A stretch of DNA of 64,000 bases from Cunninghamella blakesleeana (taxonomy: Eukaryota > Mucoromycota > Mucoromycetes > Mucorales > Cunninghamellaceae): the NCBI GenBank assembly GCA_017871115.1, contig JAFCIZ010000011.1, positions 1,061,001 to 1,125,000 on the forward strand, given 5' to 3'. This document shows positions 62,853 to 64,000 of the stretch, piece by piece; position 1 is the first letter of the stretch; every line of letters begins with the position of its first letter. The position numbers were made by a program, and so were the translations under genes. The notes beneath the pieces were generated by a model, which did not search any database, was not told the DNA's origin, and saw only the letters and a list, made by a program, of their open reading frames with translations.

Positions 62853-63008
62853 AACAACTTTCAGCAATGGATCTCTCGGCTTTCGTATCGATGAAGAACG
62901 CAGCAAATCGCGATATTTAATGTGATCTGCCTATAGTGAATCATCAAATCTTTGAACGCATCTTGCACCCTATGGTATTCCGTAGGGTACATCTGTTTCA
63001 GTACCATT
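62853..63008 (+). rRNA. 5.8S rRNA
   Basis: 156 nt, starting AACAACTTTCAGCAATGGAT and containing CGATGAAGAACGCAGC and GAATCATCAAATCTTTGAAC, ending CTGTTTCAGTACCATT. The end differs from the dikaryan TTTGAGCGTCATT, as expected for Mucorales. It base-pairs with 28S in the 60S subunit. Confidence 0.96.
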
Positions 63009-63433
63009 CAAACATCTCCCTCAATCCTATTTTTTTTATAGAGAATGAGATCAGAGATAAATTATAAATGGTCCTGGGTAAGCTGTGCTATAGTCTTTAT
63101 TGACTATACCTGACGGAATTCTATCACTACCCGCCCTTATATCTTTATGGTATAAGCTCGGTGCTAGGAGGTAGGAGCATAGTAAAGAACCTAACTTGCC
63201 TTTGTCAGCCTTCTTCATTAAAGGACATGATGCGACTGTGGGACGCCCGATTACCCTCGACTTAAATATCTGTTAAGGTTAAATTCTTGACTAATCTTTT
63301 GCAAAAAAGAATAGGATAGAGAATTGGCTTTAATGTTTTTACATCTAGAGTTATAAATCATTTTGACTCCTGATGGGAAAAAAAGCTCAAGAGTTCTTTA
63401 CGAATTCTTTTTGCCCACTTTTCCATTTTTTTG
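63009..63433 (+). other. ITS2
   Basis: 425-nt spacer with less AT bias than ITS1 and helical segments (for example TATAGTCTTTATTGACTATA at about 63090-63109). It is the substrate of Las1-Grc3, whose nuclease gene lies at 48692-50949. Confidence 0.92.
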
Positions 63434-63464
63434 GCCTGAAATCAGATGGGACTACCCGCTGAAC

Positions 63465-63495
<31 letters not shown>

Positions 63496-63770
63496 ATAAC
63501 AATGATTCCCTCAGTAACGGCGAGTGAACAGGGAAAAGCTCAAAGTTGGAACCTGGTGGGCCTAGCCTACCCGGATTGTAAACTAAAGTTTTTGGGTCGT
63601 TTAGTCAGCCAGATAAATAAGTCCTCTGGAAAGGGGCGACATAGAGGGTGAAATCCCCGTCTTTGGTCTGAGCATGATTAGGCGTTTGGCCTGGAAACGA
63701 AGAGTCAGGTTGTTTGGGAATGCAGCCTAAAATGGGAGGTAAATCTCTCCTAAAGCTAAATATTGACGAA

Positions 63771-63803
<33 letters not shown>

Positions 63804-64000
63804 ATGAAAAGCACTTTGAAAAGAGGGTCAAAAAGTACGTGAAATTGCTGAAAGGGAACCGTATAAAATCAGACTTACTGGTAGGTAATCAACCTTCCTC
63901 TCGGGGAGGGTGCACTTGCCTGCTATTGTATGCCAGCAATACTTTGGTTGGGAGGAAAAAAGTAGGAGAAATGTAGCCTGGGTTTCGGCTTAGGTGTTAT
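63434..64000 (+). rRNA. 28S large-subunit rRNA, 5' part (runs off right edge)
   Basis: Begins just before ACTACCCGCTGAACTTAAGC and continues through AACGGCGAGTGAACAGGGAA, GTGAAATTGCTGAAAGGGAA and the D1/D2 domain. Intact compared with the decayed copy at 55311-57770. The boundary with ITS2 is set by analogy (GGCCTGAAATCAGATGGGAC). Confidence 0.95.

Overview
The window looks like nuclear DNA from an early-diverging, very AT-rich fungus, most likely a member of the Mucoromycota (Mucorales-like). Support comes from the many short AT-rich GT-AG introns, the gene families present (class III alcohol dehydrogenase, Yhm2 carrier, Pho80-type cyclin, TDA3-like flavoenzyme, secreted double-psi barrel protein), the rRNA sequence style (18S reads AAACGTCCGTAGTCG where many other fungi read AAAAGCTCGTAGT), and a 5S-like gene lying inside the rDNA spacer on the same strand as the large rRNAs. 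The species cannot be named from sequence reading alone.

Layout. 1-6.1 kb: a left-edge partial gene with a Thr/Lys-rich tail, a broken F-box gene (2.0-3.8 kb), a secreted barwin/expansin-like protein (4.3-5.3 kb) and a doubtful exon at 5.8-6.1 kb. 6.6-8.7 kb: an eight-exon rhodanese plus metallo-beta-lactamase protein (persulfide dioxygenase type), minus strand. 10.5-23.2 kb, plus strand: TDA3-like FAD oxidoreductase, a PA-TM-RING E3 ligase, an orphan ORF, splicing factor SF3A1, a Yhm2-like mitochondrial carrier and a Pho80-like cyclin. 23.8-43.8 kb, minus strand: SMG6/EST1A, class III ADH, TIM17, a two-TM protein, MZM1/LYRM7, phospholipase D and UTP5/WDR43. 44.0-53.2 kb: a TAF1A/Rrn11-like candidate, a TPR-like protein (Ett1-like candidate), LAS1 and an HSL-type esterase. 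53.2-55.3 kb is a gene-poor border. 55.3-57.8 kb is a decayed 28S copy. 57.8-60.8 kb is rDNA spacer with a short 5S and G-rich repeats. 60.8-64 kb holds intact 18S, ITS1, 5.8S, ITS2 and the start of 28S, so the window runs from unique chromosome into the edge of an rDNA array.

Connections. UTP5 (small-subunit processome, t-UTP class) is head-to-head with a possible Pol I factor. LAS1 (ITS2 cleavage) is head-to-head with a TPR-like protein. Both pairs share about 220-240 bp promoters and lie within about 12 kb of the first decayed rDNA copy. ADH3/SFA1-type formaldehyde detoxification and the persulfide dioxygenase fusion are glutathione-linked housekeeping functions.

The most striking signal is micro-exon splicing. 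Reading frame and catalytic motifs are restored only if a 5-nt exon (esterase), a 12-nt exon (phospholipase D) and two 21-nt exons (Yhm2 carrier, MZM1) are spliced in. Exon coordinates were derived by eye from GT-AG signals, frame and family motifs; every multi-exon model below sums to a whole number of codons.
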